Shown here piece by piece: positions 44,375-53,720 of a DNA stretch of 64,000 nucleotides (position 1 is its first letter; each line of letters begins with the position of its first letter). The stretch lies in assembly GCF_019977755.1 (NCBI RefSeq), contig NZ_AP025145.1:558001-622000 (forward strand), given 5' to 3'. Origin of the DNA: Vibrio penaeicida. GTDB lineage: Bacteria > Pseudomonadota > Gammaproteobacteria > Enterobacterales > Vibrionaceae. A program made the translations under genes and the position numbers. The notes under the pieces were generated by a model. That model was not told the DNA's origin. It did no database searches and saw only the letters and a list, made by a program, of their open reading frames with translations.

Positions 44375-44983
44375 TTATTTTTCAATAACATGTCTAAATG
44401 TAAGGTTAATTCGAGTGTTTACAGCTTTTTTCGTTTTTGGAATGGCGTGATACCAGTATTGCTGTGTTTCTCCTGCCATAATAAGCAGGGCGCCGTGCCC
44501 AAGTATAAATTCTTGTTTTTCATTAGAATCTTTATGTTTTAGGACGAAGCGCCTAGGTTCGCCAAGCGATAGAGATGCAATAATGGGGTGAGGTCCGAGT
44601 TCCGGTTCACTATCTTGATGCCACCCCATAGAGTCATTACCGTCGCGGTACATGTTTGCGAGAACGGAATTGAAGCGTTGACCGGATATTTCCGCACATC
44701 TTTTCTCTAAAGCTCGAAGTTCCTCTGTCCAAGGGTGCGGATGCATCGTTAACCCTGAATAAGTATAGGAAGCGTTGCCATGCCATGCTTGCAGGCGAGG
44801 TTGCAGTACTTTTCTTCCAAACATATTGATAGATTCTTGTTGCCAAGGAAGAGTATCGGTGAGCTTTTGAAATAAACTATTGGCATATGACTCAGTAAGA
44901 AAGTTTGCGTCCCAGTAAATTAAGCTATTTTGGAAGGTTAGCCATTTTCCTGTTTCTTCTTCAAACAAATCGTAATTCTGCAC
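44375..44983 (-). CDS. AlkB-type 2-oxoglutarate/Fe(II) dioxygenase
   Basis: A 202-residue oxygenase resembling ALKBH2/3-type AlkB proteins, which oxidatively remove alkyl groups from nucleic-acid bases. The iron triad is visible: HQD (GWHQDSEPELG) and the distal His in YWYHAIPKT; Arg in RINLTFR binds 2-oxoglutarate. ASLSLGEPRRFVLKHK is the family strand block. It is monocistronic and divergent from the 116-residue hypothetical gene. Confidence 0.9.
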   Translation of the reverse strand: MQNYDLFEEETGKWLTFQNSLIYWDANFLTESYANSLFQKLTDTLPWQQESINMFGRKVLQPRLQAWHGNASYTYSGLTMHPHPWTEELRALEKRCAEISGQRFNSVLANMYRDGNDSMGWHQDSEPELGPHPIIASLSLGEPRRFVLKHKDSNEKQEFILGHGALLIMAGETQQYWYHAIPKTKKAVNTRINLTFRHVIEK

Positions 44984-45049
44984 TTAATGATTCCTCGAAT
45001 CGCCACATGGGTATAAAATACGCCCTTTCCCATACAAGGTAAAAGAAGA

Positions 45050-45400
45050 ATGCAACAACAAGAGTTTGAAGCCCTAGTAAAATCCCTATGCACGCAAGAA
45101 TCGCTTCCAAAAGCGCTGGAATTGTTGAAAATCTCTGAAGAAAAAGAAGTTGCAGATGCTGCTGAATCTCTCTCTGGTCAGTTTGCGCTAGCAGAAGTGG
45201 AAGGTGAATCTCGAATTTATCACGTTACACTTCAAGAAAATGAGCAAGGCGAAGAACAAGAGTTTGTAGAGCACGTGATGAATGAAGGAGATGACATAAT
45301 AAAATTTGTCGCTTGGTTCTTCTTTAGTATGTTTGAAATTAAAGAGCGAGATACATATCAAGCAGCAGGGAAGACTTATCAGCAACCTAAGCGAGGCTAG
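45050..45400 (+). CDS. Conserved hypothetical protein, 116 aa
   Basis: A small acidic soluble protein (MQQQEFEALVKSLCTQ...). It is rich in Glu, with a hydrophobic FVAWFFFSMFEI segment near residue 85. No motif or family is recognised. AAGAAGA precedes the ATG at short distance. The gene is divergent from alkB, and the next small gene follows about 120 bp later on the same strand. Confidence 0.6.
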   Translation: MQQQEFEALVKSLCTQESLPKALELLKISEEKEVADAAESLSGQFALAEVEGESRIYHVTLQENEQGEEQEFVEHVMNEGDDIIKFVAWFFFSMFEIKERDTYQAAGKTYQQPKRG

Positions 45401-45521
45401 GTATATTCGTCCTTTATGATCATCGATTTACTTTTGTTGCAATGAAAATGTGATCTATGTATTGCTTCTAATCTGGTTAAGAGTAAACTGTGACTCAGTT
45501 CACGTTATAGGAGTGCTCAAA

Positions 45522-45668
45522 ATGGGATTAGATTTAGGATCGGTATACGTTGCCAACCAAATGGCTAAGAAGATGGTGGAAGAGAAGCTCTATGGGCAGC
45601 CATCTTCAAAAATCGAAAGACCTTCTTTATTTCGCCGACTGGCTTCGAAGGTTAAAAAAACAGAGTAA
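45522..45668 (+). CDS. Small hypothetical protein, 48 aa
   Basis: It starts MGLDLGSVYVANQMAKKMV and ends with a basic tail (RRLASKVKKTE). The ATG at 45522 is preferred over an upstream in-frame start because AGGAG (45509-45513) lies 8 bases before it. The composition suggests an amphipathic helix. No family is recognised. It is followed by a terminator, which supports a transcribed unit. Confidence 0.5.
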   Translation: MGLDLGSVYVANQMAKKMVEEKLYGQPSSKIERPSLFRRLASKVKKTE

Positions 45669-45702
45669 GGGAAGTTATGATGATCGAAGGAACGAATCAA
45701 AT

Positions 45703-45733
45703 GCCCAATCATAAAATTGGGCTTTTTCTTTTT
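45703..45733 (+). terminator. Rho-independent terminator
   Basis: GCCCAAT/ATTGGGC stem (45703-45722) followed by TTTTTCTTTTT. Confidence 0.8.
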
Positions 45734-45754
45734 ACATCCAAGCTACTTGGGTAT
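45733..45754. repeat. Vibrio palindromic repeat, short copy
   Basis: ACATCCAAGCTACTTGGGTA contains inverted CCAAG/CTTGG arms with a short loop, directly after the terminator. Confidence 0.5.
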
Positions 45755-45761
45755 AAATGAG

Positions 45762-46379
45762 TTAACTTGCGTTTTTCGATTCCATCTCTACCACATTGTC
45801 CGGAACTGGGCGCAATCCATTTGTTCCAATATGCTCTTCAAGTTTATCAAACCCCCCCACATAATTGCCGTCTAGCCAAATTTGAGGCACGGTGACTGGC
45901 GTTTTTTCGCCAATGATGGCTTTCACTTCTGGAATCATCCGATAAAGAGTAGAACTGTCTTTGACGACATCGTGGTACTCATAGTTTATACCTAATTCAT
46001 CTAACAAGCGCTTTGCTTTAACACAGTATGGGCAGGTTGCTTTCCCGTACACAATGTTTCCCACGAGTTTGCTACGTTTAGCCCACTGTTGAATAACCGA
46101 CTGTACTAACACCCCTCGGTTTAATGCTTCACCTTGGCTAACGACTTTACCTTCAACTACCAGAATAGGCGCGTGAAAAGCGCCGTATTTTAGCGGCTCC
46201 CACCAATGCGATAACCAATCTTTTATTTCTAAATCAATGGGAATGCCATCCAATTCGTTTTCAAAGGTGTCCTGAAGAATATCTTTAGTTAGTGTGCATT
46301 CTCCACAAGGAATGTTCACCTTGAATGGACCCCAACTACCACCCCAGCGGTATAATGTGATCTTGATCGGATTTGCCAT
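45762..46379 (-). CDS. Glutaredoxin-domain protein with two thioredoxin-fold halves
   Basis: A 205-residue cytoplasmic protein. The C-terminal half is a glutaredoxin: active site ATCPYCVKAKRLLDELG, cis-Pro loop TVPQIWLDG and GG loop YVGGFDKLEEH. The N-terminal half is a divergent thioredoxin-like domain with IPCGECTLTKDIL, a second CxxC, and ILVVEGKVVSQGEAL. Vibrio proteins with this arrangement are annotated as glutaredoxins, but the N-terminal domain's role is not known. It is monocistronic. Confidence 0.85.
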   Translation of the reverse strand: MANPIKITLYRWGGSWGPFKVNIPCGECTLTKDILQDTFENELDGIPIDLEIKDWLSHWWEPLKYGAFHAPILVVEGKVVSQGEALNRGVLVQSVIQQWAKRSKLVGNIVYGKATCPYCVKAKRLLDELGINYEYHDVVKDSSTLYRMIPEVKAIIGEKTPVTVPQIWLDGNYVGGFDKLEEHIGTNGLRPVPDNVVEMESKNAS

Positions 46380-46955
46380 TGATGTTTCCTCATAAAGTGT
46401 ATTGATTTAATAGATCCGGATAACGAAAAAAATCTTTCATCCATTAAAAATATTTTTATCTAGCGTGTGAGAGTGTGGTCGTAAACAAGGTTAGATGGAA
46501 TCTTAAAATTATAGCAAACAGGGAAAAATCAAGGTTTTCATTGAAGGCTCAAATTGTTTGCTGGAAGGCTCGTCTTTTAGCTTCATTTTTTTTAAAAAAA
46601 ATTAAGCCTTAATTAAATTCGTATATGCTCACATAAATGTGAGCGATTCAATAAAGAACTTGATCAAAATTGTGACCCTTTATGATTTGAATAAAAAAAG
46701 TCTATTAGAAAAGTATTCCATTATATATGTCTTGCTTTCACTAGAATCAGTAAAGAAAGTGCTCTTTATAATAAAATTTAAAAGACAGTTAATATGTAAT
46801 TCGTTTGAATATTTATTGAGCTGTGAGCGATAGCACATTTATTGTCTTTCTTTGTGTTAATGTAACCAAAATTATTAATATTTTTGTATATATGAAACCG
46901 GTTTATATTACTCCTTGGTTTCATTTTTGGGTGAATATATTAGGGACTATATATT
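46380..46955. other. AT-rich intergenic region with two palindromes
   Basis: No supportable gene. GCTCACATAAATGTGAGC (46627-46644) is a perfect 18-bp palindrome. AAACCGGTTT (46895-46904) is a perfect 10-bp palindrome of the kind used by LacI/PurR-type regulators, lying about 50 bp before the chemoreceptor ATG. Regulator identities are unknown. Confidence 0.4.
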
Positions 46956-48701
46956 ATGGGCAGGCTAAGCTTTAAATTAAAAGTGATAATTCTGATTTCT
47001 CTTTCAGTATTAATCACTATTGTTACTTCTTATTTTAGTGTTAATTACTATATCAGCGAGTATATTTATAAGTCGGATGTCCAAAAAATTGAGCATAATA
47101 CAAAGTTGCTCAATGAGCGTATTGCCGATGAAATGAAGAATGTCGTTTCGTTAGCTGTCAGTTCCAATATGATGATAGACACGCCTGAAGAAGTAAAAGA
47201 GTCCACCATGTTTGTTAAGGTAGTAAAAGTGGTTTCTGGTGTTATAGCTGTTGGTGACACGGGGCGGTTAGAAGGCGAAGAGAGAGACAAGTACATTAAC
47301 TTAGCTCGCGCAATGGAATCGCGTATTGTGGATGTGAGCAAAGCTGAATTGATAGATGGAAAATTATACTCAACTATTTCTGTAAATAGAGATGGAGGTT
47401 CAGCTGACTTTTATACTGTCGATTTAGCGATATTTTCTGAAATTATTAAAAAATATTCTGTGAATGGAAGTTATATTGAACTAATTTCATCCTCAAATCA
47501 GACAATATATTCAGACAAGATTAACGGTGACTTGAAAACCTTAAGCTCGACCATTGAAATGGATGGGATAAATTGGTCTCTGAACAGCTATGTCGACCTT
47601 CAAAGCATAAGGGATAATACTGCTACTCTTAATAATGAGATAACTATAGTTCTGGTGCTAATTGGTCTCATTGTTATCGCATTTAGTACCTTAATGCTTC
47701 ACCAAGCATTTAGACCATTACTGTCATTGAAGAATATGGTGGCAGAATTATCTAACGGGACCGGAGATTTAACTCAACGCCTTACGGTGAAGTCTAAAGA
47801 TGAAATTGGCAACATATCTTCTTCAATCAATATGTTTATTGAAAAGTTACAAGAGAACTTTATCGACGTTTCCACGTCCACAAAAAACATAGATAAAGCG
47901 ATTGAAAAACTCAGCCATCAATCTCAATCGAACTTGAGTACGCTTGACGGACACACGCAAGAAACTGAGCAAGCGATCAGTGCAATAAGTGAAATGAGCG
48001 CGACGGCAGATGCAATTACAGACAGTGCAGTAAAAGCCGCAGAACTTACCGATATCACCAATATGAATGCCAATACATCGAAGAAAACGGTACAGCAAGC
48101 CGTAGAAAATGTATCTGCGTTAATCAATGAAGTCGGCTCAATGTCGACGTCCATTAGTACAATGAGCCATGATACAGACCAAATTAATTCAGTTCTTCAG
48201 GTGATTGGAGACATAGCTGAGCAAACGAATTTATTAGCGCTTAATGCCGCTATTGAGGCAGCACGAGCGGGCGAGCAGGGTCGTGGCTTTGCTGTTGTAG
48301 CGGATGAAGTCCGTGCACTAGCGGCCAGAACACAAGAGAGCACATCGCAAATTAATGAAATGTTAGGCAAGCTTCGAAGTGCGACTGATAATGTTGTTAC
48401 CGCTATGGAATCGACCCGTTCAAGTTGTGAAGAAACTGCGCAAAGTACTAATGAAGTAATGGAATCCTTGAATCTTGTTACGGATTCCGTTGTGGAAATT
48501 AATGAAATTAATGCACTCGTAGCAACGGCAGCGAAAGAACAAAGCCAAGTTACGGACGAGGTTAGCAAGAACATGGTCGCGATACAGGATATTGTTCATC
48601 AACTAAATGACAACGCATCCGATACACTTACCATCAATGAAGAGTTGAGTGGGACGTCTAACAGTCTAGGAGATGTTGTTGGCCGATTTAAAGTGAGTTG
48701 A
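46956..48701 (+). CDS. Methyl-accepting chemotaxis protein
   Basis: A 581-residue chemoreceptor. Helix 1 is at about 8-30 ([20 protein letters not shown]), then a sCACHE/Cache-3-like periplasmic sensor of about 180 residues, helix 2 near 228-247 ([20 protein letters not shown]), HAMP ([21 protein letters not shown]) and the signalling domain with the tip [35 protein letters not shown]. The ligand is unknown. A long AT-rich upstream region and a terminator mark it as a single-gene unit. Confidence 0.93.
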   Translation: MGRLSFKLKVIILISLSVLITIVTSYFSVNYYISEYIYKSDVQKIEHNTKLLNERIADEMKNVVSLAVSSNMMIDTPEEVKESTMFVKVVKVVSGVIAVGDTGRLEGEERDKYINLARAMESRIVDVSKAELIDGKLYSTISVNRDGGSADFYTVDLAIFSEIIKKYSVNGSYIELISSSNQTIYSDKINGDLKTLSSTIEMDGINWSLNSYVDLQSIRDNTATLNNEITIVLVLIGLIVIAFSTLMLHQAFRPLLSLKNMVAELSNGTGDLTQRLTVKSKDEIGNISSSINMFIEKLQENFIDVSTSTKNIDKAIEKLSHQSQSNLSTLDGHTQETEQAISAISEMSATADAITDSAVKAAELTDITNMNANTSKKTVQQAVENVSALINEVGSMSTSISTMSHDTDQINSVLQVIGDIAEQTNLLALNAAIEAARAGEQGRGFAVVADEVRALAARTQESTSQINEMLGKLRSATDNVVTAMESTRSSCEETAQSTNEVMESLNLVTDSVVEINEINALVATAAKEQSQVTDEVSKNMVAIQDIVHQLNDNASDTLTINEELSGTSNSLGDVVGRFKVS

Positions 48702-48725
48702 TTTGTCAGAACATCTGTGGAAACA

Positions 48726-48747
48726 GGGCGCCTTGGCGTCCTTTTTC
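48726..48747 (+). terminator. Rho-independent terminator
   Basis: GGGCGCC/GGCGTCC stem with a TT loop followed by TTTTTCTTT, 25 bp after the chemoreceptor stop. The remaining roughly 250 bp to the next small gene show no other gene. Confidence 0.75.
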
Positions 48748-49005
48748 TTTGTATATTAGTAGGTTAATCAATATGTGGAACTCTGAATATTTTCTTTCAT
48801 CAACGCTCTTTTTCCGGAGCGATATTAACCTTTCATTTAGCTCGAATATATGCGTGATTTCTCATAAAACTTATGTATAATCCCCCCGCTCACAGCATAA
48901 ATGGAATGCGATCCTGTAATTTTTTCGTAAAATGAAGCTTCGCAATTGAAAACTGGTAAGTAATCAAGGAAGAGCCATTGTTAACAACTGAGGTGATTCA
49001 GACGT

Positions 49006-49227
49006 ATGATTACGTTATTTTCATTACTGAAATGGGTGGTGCTTTTTGCTTTGGTTAAGGCGGGGATCATTGAAAAGTCGACAGTAGAAAAGATAGCCAA
49101 AGGAACGTTTAGGTTATTCAAAAATGTTTTTTTGATCGCAATATCTACTCTCTTTCTCTTTGAAAACCAACCTCTTGTTCACCATCAAGTATATTTCGAG
49201 AGAAAATTCAAAGAGTTTTCTCGATAG
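49006..49227 (+). CDS. Small hypothetical membrane protein, 73 aa
   Basis: It begins with a membrane segment (LFSLLKWVVLFALVKAGII), then a basic stretch, a second hydrophobic run (NVFLIAISTLFLF) and a polar tail. GAGGTG lies about 10 bases before the ATG. No family is recognised. The GNAT gene starts 110 bp downstream on the same strand. Confidence is limited by size and by the lack of recognisable homologues. Confidence 0.45.
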   Translation: MITLFSLLKWVVLFALVKAGIIEKSTVEKIAKGTFRLFKNVFLIAISTLFLFENQPLVHHQVYFERKFKEFSR

Positions 49228-49337
49228 CCAGTTGAAGATCGAAGCGTGTAATGACTGAGCTTTGCTATAGTTTTAATTGCAACGATGTAATGTTGCCTCT
49301 CACCACTTCGCACTCATGCTTATCTAAAGGAAATCTT

Positions 49338-49841
49338 ATGGTAGAAACGGAACACCTTATCCTTGTGCCAACATCACACAGTGATTTGGATATCTATAAA
49401 GAACTGCTTTCCAGTGCCATAGTGACGCGCTATTTACCATCTGGTAAACCTTACACAGATAACCAAATTCAAACGAACATAAAAAATCGCGAAGCACATT
49501 GGCTAAAACATGGCTTTGGCACTTTTACCGTTTGTCAAAAATCGGATCGCAGCAAGAAGTTAGGTTATGTTGGAGTGGAAGAATCTCCTGAACCTAACGT
49601 ATTTGAGGTTCGGTATGCCATTGTTCCAGAAGCTCAAGGCCACGGTGTGGCTCAAGAAGCGGCGCGTGCATGTTTAGATTTTACCTTTCAAACCAGTAAG
49701 TTGAGCAAGATTTATGGTGTTGCTGTTAACGAAAACTATCCCTCTATAAAAGTAATAGAAAAGCTCGGGATGCAACCAGAGCCTGACGCGCATTTCTATG
49801 ACTTTAATGAACTTCTATATTATTCCATTTCGCGCCACTGA
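49338..49841 (+). CDS. GNAT-family N-acetyltransferase (RimJ/RimL type)
   Basis: About 167 residues from the ATG at 49338, where AAAGGAAA gives a good ribosome-binding site; a longer frame from 49251 has no site. The start LILVPTSHSDLDIYKELL and the block VFEVRYAIVPEAQGHGVAQEAARACLDF hold the acetyl-CoA loop (QGHGVA). The end SIKVIEKLGMQPE is typical of RimJ/RimL-like enzymes. The substrate may be a protein N terminus or a small amine; not determinable. Confidence 0.88.
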   Translation: MVETEHLILVPTSHSDLDIYKELLSSAIVTRYLPSGKPYTDNQIQTNIKNREAHWLKHGFGTFTVCQKSDRSKKLGYVGVEESPEPNVFEVRYAIVPEAQGHGVAQEAARACLDFTFQTSKLSKIYGVAVNENYPSIKVIEKLGMQPEPDAHFYDFNELLYYSISRH

Positions 49842-50047
49842 TTTTCGAGTTATTGAGCGAACAAATATTATTTATAAAAATATCCATATAACTTGTCCGT
49901 GTTTGTGAAAAGCGCTCTCAGCTATACTCCTGCGTCTCGAATCGCTCTCTTTGGATTGTCACTACGCTAAAAGAGGTAATGCGATTTTGAATCATACAGT
50001 AATCAACAGCTCTGGATTTACGATCCAGCTCGCTAGAAGGAAAAAAA

Positions 50048-51028
50048 ATGTCTGAGTACGTAGTATGCGCTCTGTATAAATTTGTGCGTCTAGAAAATTA
50101 TGTAGAACTCCGAGACCCTTTAAAAGCTTTGATGGAAAAGCACGAAGTTCGCGGAACGTTATTGCTGGCAGAAGAAGGCATCAACGGCACAGTTGCTTCT
50201 AAGAGAGAAGGCATCGATGCACTCCTTGCATGGTTTAAACAAGACCCTCGTTTAGCTGAGATTGTCTACAAAGAATCTTTCGATGCAGTCCAGCCTTTCA
50301 ATCGCACAAAAGTAAAACTCAAAAAAGAGATTGTGACACTTGGTGTTGAAGGTATCGATCCTCGTCATGTTGTTGGCACCTATGTTAAGCCTCAAGACTG
50401 GAACGATCTTATTGCTGATCCTGAAGTTTTTGTTGTTGATACCCGCAACGATTATGAAATTGAAATCGGCACATTCCAAAACGCTGTGAACCCTAAAACA
50501 GATACTTTCCGTGAATTCCCTGAGTATGTTGCTCAAAACATGGACCCAGAGAAACACAAGAAAGTGGCTATGTTTTGTACCGGTGGTATTCGATGTGAAA
50601 AGTCGACCGCTTATATGAAAGAGCAAGGCTTTGATGAGGTTTATCACCTAGAAGGTGGCATTCTAAAATACCTTGAAGAAGTACCTGAAGAAGAAAGTAT
50701 GTGGGAAGGCGACTGCTATGTTTTTGATGGGCGAGTTGCGGTAAATCATCAGCTTGAAAAAAGCGGCTATGAGATGTGTAACGCATGTCGTTTACCTATC
50801 ACAGAGCAAGATATGGCATCTGATGCGTTCGAAAAAGGGGTAAGCTGCCCTAAATGTATCGACAAACATTCAGAAGAGCAAAAAGCCCGTTTTCGCGAGC
50901 GTGAAAAACAAGTTCAACTTGCCATTGAGCGTGGAGAAACTCACGTAGGTGGTGAAGCCGACAAAGTGATAGCTCAGCGTCGACAAGAAAAAATCTCACG
51001 CAAAGAGCAGCAACGTCAGCAAAAGTAA
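50048..51028 (+). CDS. trhO: tRNA uridine(34) hydroxylase (rhodanese type)
   Basis: A 326-residue protein equal to E. coli TrhO (YceA, 350 aa), which hydroxylates U34 of several tRNAs without oxygen. An N-terminal acylphosphatase-like domain ([17 protein letters not shown]) precedes a rhodanese domain with [13 protein letters not shown] and the active-site loop [11 protein letters not shown] cysteine-rich region, CNACRLP and CPKC, follows and may bind zinc. The C terminus is highly basic. It has its own 206-bp leader and a terminator. Confidence 0.95.
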   Translation: MSEYVVCALYKFVRLENYVELRDPLKALMEKHEVRGTLLLAEEGINGTVASKREGIDALLAWFKQDPRLAEIVYKESFDAVQPFNRTKVKLKKEIVTLGVEGIDPRHVVGTYVKPQDWNDLIADPEVFVVDTRNDYEIEIGTFQNAVNPKTDTFREFPEYVAQNMDPEKHKKVAMFCTGGIRCEKSTAYMKEQGFDEVYHLEGGILKYLEEVPEEESMWEGDCYVFDGRVAVNHQLEKSGYEMCNACRLPITEQDMASDAFEKGVSCPKCIDKHSEEQKARFREREKQVQLAIERGETHVGGEADKVIAQRRQEKISRKEQQRQQK

Positions 51029-51045
51029 GCTGACCAATATTTTTG

Positions 51046-51080
51046 AAAGCCCTTAGACACCTTGTGTTTGAGGGCTTTTT
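51046..51080 (+). terminator. Rho-independent terminator of trhO
   Basis: AAAGCCCT/AGGGCTTT, extended by ACAC/GTGT around the loop, followed by TTTTT. Confidence 0.85.
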
Positions 51081-51128
51081 AATGCCTTTTTGGTGATAAT
51101 GCATCTTGCTCACTATTGACTAATTTAA

Positions 51129-51173
51129 GATTACCTCATAACATGTATTTAAAATGCATGTTATGAGGTAATC
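51129..51173. repeat. 17-bp-arm inverted repeat overlapping the ribosome-binding site
   Basis: GATTACCTCATAACATG (51129-51145) and its exact complement (51157-51173) are separated by 11 bases, several of which also pair. As RNA this forms a stem of about 20 bp. GAGG (51165-51168), the SD for the ATG at 51178, lies in the right arm. It could be an RNA switch or a large operator. Confidence 0.85.
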
Positions 51174-51177
51174 AGGT

Positions 51178-51396
51178 ATGGATTTTAAGAGAGTCAGCGA
51201 AATTGGTGGTACGGTCATGGTCGTTTCTTTGTTGGTGATGACTACTACGTTGCTAATCAGTTTTCCCTTAGCGGACCGATTCAGCATTATTCAGCAGGCA
51301 ATTGCTCATATCGGAACTATTGTGTTTGCCGGTGTATTCAAAGTGGGTTATGTCGCCTTTATTGTTGGGCGATACGAAAGAAACCTGTCGTTTTAA
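51178..51396 (+). CDS. Small two-helix membrane protein, 72 aa
   Basis: MDFKRVSEIGGTVMVVSLLVMTTTLLISF... with two hydrophobic helices (about 12-29 and 44-63) and a C-terminal RYERNLSF. No family is recognised. Its start is preceded by the inverted repeat that holds its SD, so expression is likely restricted. A 30-residue membrane protein is encoded 13 bp later, and the two probably form a mini-operon. Confidence 0.6.
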   Translation: MDFKRVSEIGGTVMVVSLLVMTTTLLISFPLADRFSIIQQAIAHIGTIVFAGVFKVGYVAFIVGRYERNLSF

Positions 51397-51408
51397 AGGA
51401 TGGTTATT

Positions 51409-51501
51409 ATGAATTTTGCGTATTTTTACTATTTAGGACTTGCTGCGTTTCTTGGGCTAGTTGCCCCATTTCTCGTTTTGTATTTGGCGGTTATGAATTG
51501 A
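51409..51501 (+). CDS. Tiny membrane protein, 30 aa
   Basis: A 30-residue frame starting MNFAYFYYLG and continuing as one hydrophobic helix ending in AVMN. AAAGGA is 7-9 bases before the ATG. Its last 11 bases overlap the end of the convergent AbrB-family gene. Very hydrophobic 30-mers of this kind often act as accessory subunits in membrane complexes, but no homologue is recognised. Frame, SD and pairing with the 72-aa gene are the support. Confidence 0.55.
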   Translation: MNFAYFYYLGLAAFLGLVAPFLVLYLAVMN

Positions 51502-52522
51502 GCTTTTTGAGTAAAACGTAAACAGCAGGAGCCAGTTGAAGCACACTCAAGCGTATGACGTGGTGCAGTATTATAAACATCACGTCAAAGCCATTAGCTA
51601 GCGCAACAACGACAACGCTTTCCAGTGCTCCCGGTGCATAGGCGAGCGCAACGGATGTTATTGGAACATCAAATATTGACACCGATAAAACCGTAAAGAG
51701 GGCGGTGATTGCAAGGACGAGTACAAAGCAGATACATCCCGCTCTCGTGTATTTTAATGCATCACTTCCAGTTATCCCGCCAAAACGTGATCCTATTAAA
51801 AGACCAAGAACAACAATCGCGGCGTCCATAAGCCAATTCGGTACCGTGAGTCTTTCGATTGGAAGAACTGGCGAGAAAATAAGGCAAGAAAGCATTGATG
51901 TTAATAGATAAGGTGCAGGTACGTTCCATTTTTCAAGCCAACGACCGGAAATCATCGAAATAACCGCAAGAAGTATAAATGTGCTAATAGATTCAAAAGA
52001 ATAGTGCAGTTGTTCCTCTTCTAAAGAATCATATCCATCTGGAATAAAGAAGCTAGCAAAGACAGTCAGCAATACCAGTCTAAATAAATGGACAAATATG
52101 ACGCTGGCTGACGCGTTGTTTTTGTCTATCACATCCAATACAGCTGCCATTGCCCCCGGATATGCAGCAAGTATACTGTCCAATTTTGACCACTTTTCGT
52201 GTTTACGGAGCCACCAAAAGCCCACCCCGACTTGAACGATTAGACAAGCCAAAAGAACCAAAAGGCTAGGGAGTAGGTTTAAAAATTGCGTTAGTGAATA
52301 CTCGACCAGTTGAAATCCTGCCGAAAACCCTAGCACCAACTGAAGGAACACACTGTCCTTTTTACTTGTCTTTGCGTTAGGTATAAATCGAACGGAGATG
52401 GCAGCGCCTAATAAAGTCCCTAAAAGCAATCCGTGTGGAATGGCGAGTTGCTGAAATATAATCCCGACAGCCAAGGAGAAAATGAGTAATTTAACGTATT
52501 GCACAGACTCTCCTTTTAACAT
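51491..52522 (-). CDS. AbrB-family membrane protein
   Basis: A 343-residue polytopic protein of the AbrB (ammonia monooxygenase-like, Gate-type) family with two repeats of about five helices. The repeat starts IPHGLLLGTLLGAAIS and VPAPYLLTSMLSCLIFSP, and AAYPGAMAAVLDVI / AYAPGALESVVVVALANGFD are the conserved PG loops. E. coli AbrB has been linked to aidB regulation, but the family is probably transport-related. GGAG before the ATG supports this start; a GTG six codons in with AAAGGAG is an alternative. Confidence 0.87.
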   Translation of the reverse strand: MLKGESVQYVKLLIFSLAVGIIFQQLAIPHGLLLGTLLGAAISVRFIPNAKTSKKDSVFLQLVLGFSAGFQLVEYSLTQFLNLLPSLLVLLACLIVQVGVGFWWLRKHEKWSKLDSILAAYPGAMAAVLDVIDKNNASASVIFVHLFRLVLLTVFASFFIPDGYDSLEEEQLHYSFESISTFILLAVISMISGRWLEKWNVPAPYLLTSMLSCLIFSPVLPIERLTVPNWLMDAAIVVLGLLIGSRFGGITGSDALKYTRAGCICFVLVLAITALFTVLSVSIFDVPITSVALAYAPGALESVVVVALANGFDVMFIILHHVIRLSVLQLAPAVYVLLKKLNS

Positions 52523-52558
52523 GGATACTCCAATTTACTTTGCTTGCAGGAACGAAAT

Positions 52559-52909
52559 CTAAAGTAAATCTACACCGAAAGTGCGTGCTATCCAGACAAT
52601 AATGCCAAACGATACCATGGTGATGACAATGCCGATTCCAAGTGATACAAAAAAGTGAAATCGCTGCATGAGCATAGGGAAGGCGAGAAACATCGGCAGT
52701 GTGGCCACAACATACCAAAATGTGTAAAACGCATGATTGGCGAGCTTCTCTTTCGGTTGCCCTTCAAAATGAAGCCAAATCAATGCTAATACTGTCACTA
52801 AGGGAAGAGACGCCAAAAGCGCACCAAGTTTATCGCTACGCTTTGCGAGCTCAGAGACTAAAACAATAATGGTCGCGGTGATGAAAAACTTGGTGACAAT
52901 CCATGCCAT
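52559..52909 (-). CDS. DUF3147-type small membrane protein
   Basis: About 116 residues from the ATG at 52909, four membrane helices (ITATIIVLVSELAKRSDKLGALLASLPLVTVLALIWL onward). It fits the DUF3147 pattern, which has no known function. A longer frame from 53041 adds 44 residues without hydrophobic or family character, so the shorter start is preferred. It is cotranscribed with, and 37 bp upstream of, the AbrB-type gene; the two small/large membrane proteins may act together. Confidence 0.78.
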   Translation of the reverse strand: MAWIVTKFFITATIIVLVSELAKRSDKLGALLASLPLVTVLALIWLHFEGQPKEKLANHAFYTFWYVVATLPMFLAFPMLMQRFHFFVSLGIGIVITMVSFGIIVWIARTFGVDLL

Positions 52910-53104
52910 AAAAAATTCCAATTGATTGAGCAGAGGATAGCGTTCCGAAATCCTGCTCCTTGAGGTGGTTTGAGTATAACATAGCATAATTGTCATACCG
53001 CGCCTTGACTTAGGGAGATAGCGGGCATGCACCAACGTCATATTTTTAAGGAAAACACAGAGGTTGGTGCAGTGTTAGAAAATCAGAGTATAAAGAATGG
53101 GGGC

Positions 53105-53575
53105 TTATGTTGTTGGGGTAACGCCAATGTAAATTTCAACTTCATCCTCGCTTTTGTATTTTTCAAAATCCGTACAGTACGCTCGTTCATACTCACAACC
53201 TTCGGCAGAAAAGAATGCCCAAATTTGCTGCCAAAGCTCCACGACCATACTCGGCATGCTTCCCCTGTTACTAAAAACTAAGTACTCGCCAGATTCGACT
53301 AGAGATACTTCTAGCGTGCTTTGATCACTTAGCTTATTTTGAACCTGTAAATGAGTGGCTCCCGCCGTTACATCAAATTCACCAAGATGATCCGACTCGT
53401 ACTGGTGATAGATTCCAAAGACTTCAGATTCAGTTTGAAGGTTTGGGGCAATATTAACGTAGAAATCTTGCCAAAGAGCTCCAATTTTTAAGCCGGATGT
53501 TTTCATTTCATCATGATTGTTTGTACGGATAGTTAATCCGTGAACTGCAAATTGTTCGATTTTTTCCATGCGCAT
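53105..53575 (-). CDS. GyrI-like/AraC effector-binding domain protein
   Basis: A 156-residue stand-alone effector-binding domain (MEKIEQFAVHGLTIRTNNHDEM start, KIGALWQDFY and YHQYESDHLGEFDVTAGA in the middle, ending VEIYIGVTP). There is no DNA-binding domain. Such proteins bind small aromatic or cationic molecules, and SbmC/GyrI also binds DNA gyrase. Its ligand is unknown. GGAG precedes the ATG at a suitable distance. Confidence 0.87.
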   Translation of the reverse strand: MRMEKIEQFAVHGLTIRTNNHDEMKTSGLKIGALWQDFYVNIAPNLQTESEVFGIYHQYESDHLGEFDVTAGATHLQVQNKLSDQSTLEVSLVESGEYLVFSNRGSMPSMVVELWQQIWAFFSAEGCEYERAYCTDFEKYKSEDEVEIYIGVTPTT

Positions 53576-53693
53576 ATTCGAGCTCCTGTCGCTAAACTGA
53601 CGTGTGTAGCCTTTAGCTTAAAGAGCGCGAATGACAGATTGTGTCAGGAGGGCAATTTAAGGTGTCTTCATGTATTTGTTGTTTAAAAGTTTC

Positions 53694-53720
53694 TATACCC
53701 AATCAACTTGAAGATGCTGG
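53694..53720. repeat. Vibrio palindromic repeat, partial
   Basis: TATACCCAATCAACTTGAAG begins this copy, which covers the 3' end of the IS5-type transposase fragment. Confidence 0.55.

Noticed and set aside
46639..46833. 64-residue AT-rich frame upstream of the second chemoreceptor
   Set aside because: Low-complexity composition, no SD, and it begins inside the 18-bp palindrome.
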